A DNA stretch of 55,103 bases from Candidatus Babeliales bacterium (GTDB taxonomy: Bacteria > Babelota > Babeliae > Babelales > JABCYS01), in contig JAFGJD010000002.1 in the NCBI GenBank assembly GCA_016929235.1, forward strand, positions 1-55,103, in the 5' to 3' direction. The translations under genes and the position numbers were made by a program. The notes beneath the pieces were generated by a model. The model saw only the letters and a list, made by a program, of their open reading frames with translations, was not told the origin of the DNA and did no database searches. Positions 53,063-55,103 of this stretch are shown in pieces. Numbering within the stretch: position 1 is the stretch's first letter; each line of letters starts with the position of its first letter.

Positions 53063-54400
53063 TCAACATACCGTCGTATTTTGGGATACTGCATGTTCAT
53101 ATTGCTGTGCAATATCTCGCGCGATATAAAACCAGGCTGCCGCTAAAAGAAGACCAACACTGCTTGCACATGTAAGGAAAAGAGACAGACCCGCAAGCGG
53201 CCCGAATAGCTGTATCAAAGGAAATTTCAATGCGGTTATTGTTGATGCCATTGCCTTGGAACCGCGACCGGCAAAGACTTCAATCCATGCTTGTGTTTTC
53301 CGTCGAGCATCTTTAGTCGTTGGGATATATAATTGTTTTACCGAAGGTTGATTCAACGAATAGTTGAATGCCTTAAAACACAATACTACACCAAATGATA
53401 CTGCCATAATCGGCTTGCTCCACCAGACAATTATTCCAATACCAGAAAGAATTGGCATTAACATAAGTGATGCTTTGATACCAAGTTTACGCTGTATACT
53501 ACTAACACCAAATAATAACGAACACGTAGAAAGTATTCCTACCGCTACGGCAAACTGTGCTAAGTATTCTGATCGCAGAGCCTCAATCGGAAATGCATTT
53601 TTGACCTGAACTTTAAAATATAGATCCACCAATGTTGTAATAGTTTCATACAAACCCGCAATCAACAAAATCCTAAGCAAATAACGATGCTGTATCAAAA
53701 GTTGAAGACCCTCAAAAAATCCAGGGCGACCCTGTGTCGTTTTTGCCGGATGAAATTCAGATGCTGGTGTTGTCTTCATAAAGAACCACATTAAAACACC
53801 TATACATGCAATAAGGATTGCTATAATGACAACAATAGGTGCACTATTTTGAAATCCTAATCGACGGGCTCGTAAGAACCATGGTCCAATGATATTCCCA
53901 AATTGAGCACATAGAAAAATCAAAGGGAACCCACGCTTACCAGACTCTGGTGTAGATACCTCGGCAGCAATTGCCCAAAATAAAGGAACAAACATTGTCC
54001 CAGCGCTTTCAACAAAAACATACCATAACCACCCAATAATACGTGTTGGACTTTCAACCGTATTAGGTATCCCATATATAGGATCGTTTAAAAAGTACGC
54101 AAAGCACAAAGAACTCAGTGCATAGATAACGGTCAACATGTAGAATGCACGATGGAGAGTCATGTTTTCTACAATTTTTCCGTAAATCGTTAAAACACAA
54201 AGTAACACAAAGAGAGAAAATATTTTTGCAAACCCCGTATACTCGGCCCCGACAATCGATCCAAAGATCCCATCTTTAAGCGCAAGCATTGCCCAATAAG
54301 TAGCAATCAAACATCCGAATATAACGCCAAGGAACGAATACTTTCTGAACTCAGCTTGGCTTTCAAATCGACCAAAAATTGATGCTAAAAACAAATCCAC
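53063..54400 (-). CDS. Nucleotide transporter (ATP/ADP translocase, Tlc/NTT family)
   Basis: 445 residues with ten to twelve membrane helices. It shows TLC-family traits: WLWYVFVESAGTMFVPLFWAIAAEVS near 123-148 (described in two overlapping parts), KRGFPLIFLCAQFGNIIGPW, and FNYSLNQPSVKQLYIPTTKDARRKTQAW near the C-terminus. Members exchange host ATP for ADP or import nucleotides and occur in intracellular bacteria such as Chlamydia and Rickettsia, so this gene is the strongest clue to an energy-parasite lifestyle. The frame opens with GTG 54400, but TTG 54394 is better spaced from GAGGAG. Substrate is unproven. Confidence 0.85.
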   Translation of the reverse strand: MDLFLASIFGRFESQAEFRKYSFLGVIFGCLIATYWAMLALKDGIFGSIVGAEYTGFAKIFSLFVLLCVLTIYGKIVENMTLHRAFYMLTVIYALSSLCFAYFLNDPIYGIPNTVESPTRIIGWLWYVFVESAGTMFVPLFWAIAAEVSTPESGKRGFPLIFLCAQFGNIIGPWFLRARRLGFQNSAPIVVIIAILIACIGVLMWFFMKTTPASEFHPAKTTQGRPGFFEGLQLLIQHRYLLRILLIAGLYETITTLVDLYFKVQVKNAFPIEALRSEYLAQFAVAVGILSTCSLLFGVSSIQRKLGIKASLMLMPILSGIGIIVWWSKPIMAVSFGVVLCFKAFNYSLNQPSVKQLYIPTTKDARRKTQAWIEVFAGRGSKAMASTITALKFPLIQLFGPLAGLSLFLTCASSVGLLLAAAWFYIARDIAQQYEHAVSQNTTVC

Positions 54401-54409
54401 TCCTCATGC

Positions 54410-54432
54410 CTAGGTTTCCTAGACATAGTATA
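54410..54432 (-). promoter_or_regulatory. Putative -10 box and inverted repeat before the nucleotide transporter
   Basis: On the minus strand, TATACT (54432-54427) is followed by the perfect inverted repeat CTAGG-TTT-CCTAG (54410-54422) at about the transcription start, then the ribosome site. The repeat may be an operator. Confidence 0.4.
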
Positions 54433-54458
54433 GCTTAGAATAAACATTAGGATTGTCC

Positions 54459-54492
54459 AAAAAAAACCCCGAAGTTTTACCTTCGAGGTTTT
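54459..54492 (-). terminator. Rho-independent terminator after 5S rRNA
   Basis: Twelve-base-pair stem (54463-54474 with 54481-54492, one G-U pair) and a six-base loop, followed on the minus strand by a run of eight T. It ends the rRNA transcript. Confidence 0.9.
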
Positions 54493-54501
54493 ATAATTAG
54501 A

Positions 54502-54619
54502 TCCTGGCAGTACCTACTCTTCCAGCCCGTCACCAGGCAAGTACAATCGGCGTTGCAGACTTAACTACCGTATTCGGAATGGGAACGGGTATTTCCCTAC
54601 AACTATTCCCACCAGGAAA
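54502..54619 (-). rRNA. rrf: 5S ribosomal RNA
   Basis: The minus strand begins TCCTGGTGGGAATAG and ends CTGCCAGGA, forming the terminal stem. The middle contains the conserved CCCGTTCCCATTCCGAATAC and GTTAAGTCTGC segments. Length 118. It follows the 23S 3' end by about 85 bases. Confidence 0.9.
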
Positions 54620-54704
54620 CTTATATATCAATTTTTCCTGTGTTCGAAATATTCGTAACGTAATAATAAACTTGAGTTTTTATCTCTTTTTACAAAGACA
54701 TTTA

Positions 54705-55103
<399 letters not shown>

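Overview
This window looks like chromosome of a small-genome, Gram-negative-type intracellular bacterium, and the gene set best fits the candidate phylum Dependentiae (TM6) or a relative. This is inferred from gene content only. The clues are a nucleotide (ATP/ADP-type) transporter of the energy-parasite family, a secreted ankyrin protein, many lineage-specific proteins with signal peptides, a YidC with a large periplasmic domain, lipoproteins, peptidoglycan genes (murA, murC, glmM), and very tight gene packing. Several convergent gene pairs share or abut their stop codons.

Layout. 1-4126: recR and yidC on the minus strand, then merR-type regulator and murC on plus. 4127-6487: secreted coiled-coil proteins and a lipoprotein, all unassigned. 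6508-9022: rplS-trmD-rpsP plus a gene for only the M domain of SRP54/Ffh, where full ffh usually sits. 9174-12693: hflX, a chimeric NfeD protein and its slipin partner. 12811-17396: UvrD-type helicase, secreted ankyrin protein, a membrane-anchored unknown and trpS. 17523-20452: a cdaA-cdaR-glmM operon whose cyclase has lost its catalytic motifs, then a cysteine-less AhpD-like protein. 20499-37405: one long minus-strand expression block, read from tRNA-Tyr to a HolA-like gene: tRNA-Tyr, Gly, Thr, Thr, rpmG, tRNA-Trp, secE, nusG, rplK, rplA, rplJ, a foreign-looking membrane protein, rplL, rpoB, rpoC, tRNA-Val, rpsO, pnp, rph, holA.

37595-45183: an apparently exported MutS-family ATPase, tsaE, an NYN-domain nuclease, a lone ATP synthase gamma gene, murA, tdk and radA. 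45233-54400: an accessory, host-interface-like region with a 1105-residue internally duplicated CPBP membrane protease, a Cdd1-type helix-hairpin-helix protein, a secreted phospholipase D-like protein, a TVP38/VTT membrane protein, an S-adenosylmethionine decarboxylase-like protein carrying a signal peptide, several secreted unknowns and the nucleotide transporter. 54502-55103: 5S rRNA and the 3' part of 23S rRNA, minus strand.

The recurring theme is familiar cytosolic families that are either stripped of catalytic residues (CdaA, AhpD-like, the PLD HKD motif), reduced to one domain (Ffh, CdaR), or given export signals (MutS-like, SpeD-like), together with unknown secreted or membrane modules inserted into core operons (rplJ/rplL, nfeD/slipin). 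RNA polymerase beta also carries a cysteine-rich insertion near its N-terminus. All calls come from reading translated motifs and gene order by eye; no database search was possible.
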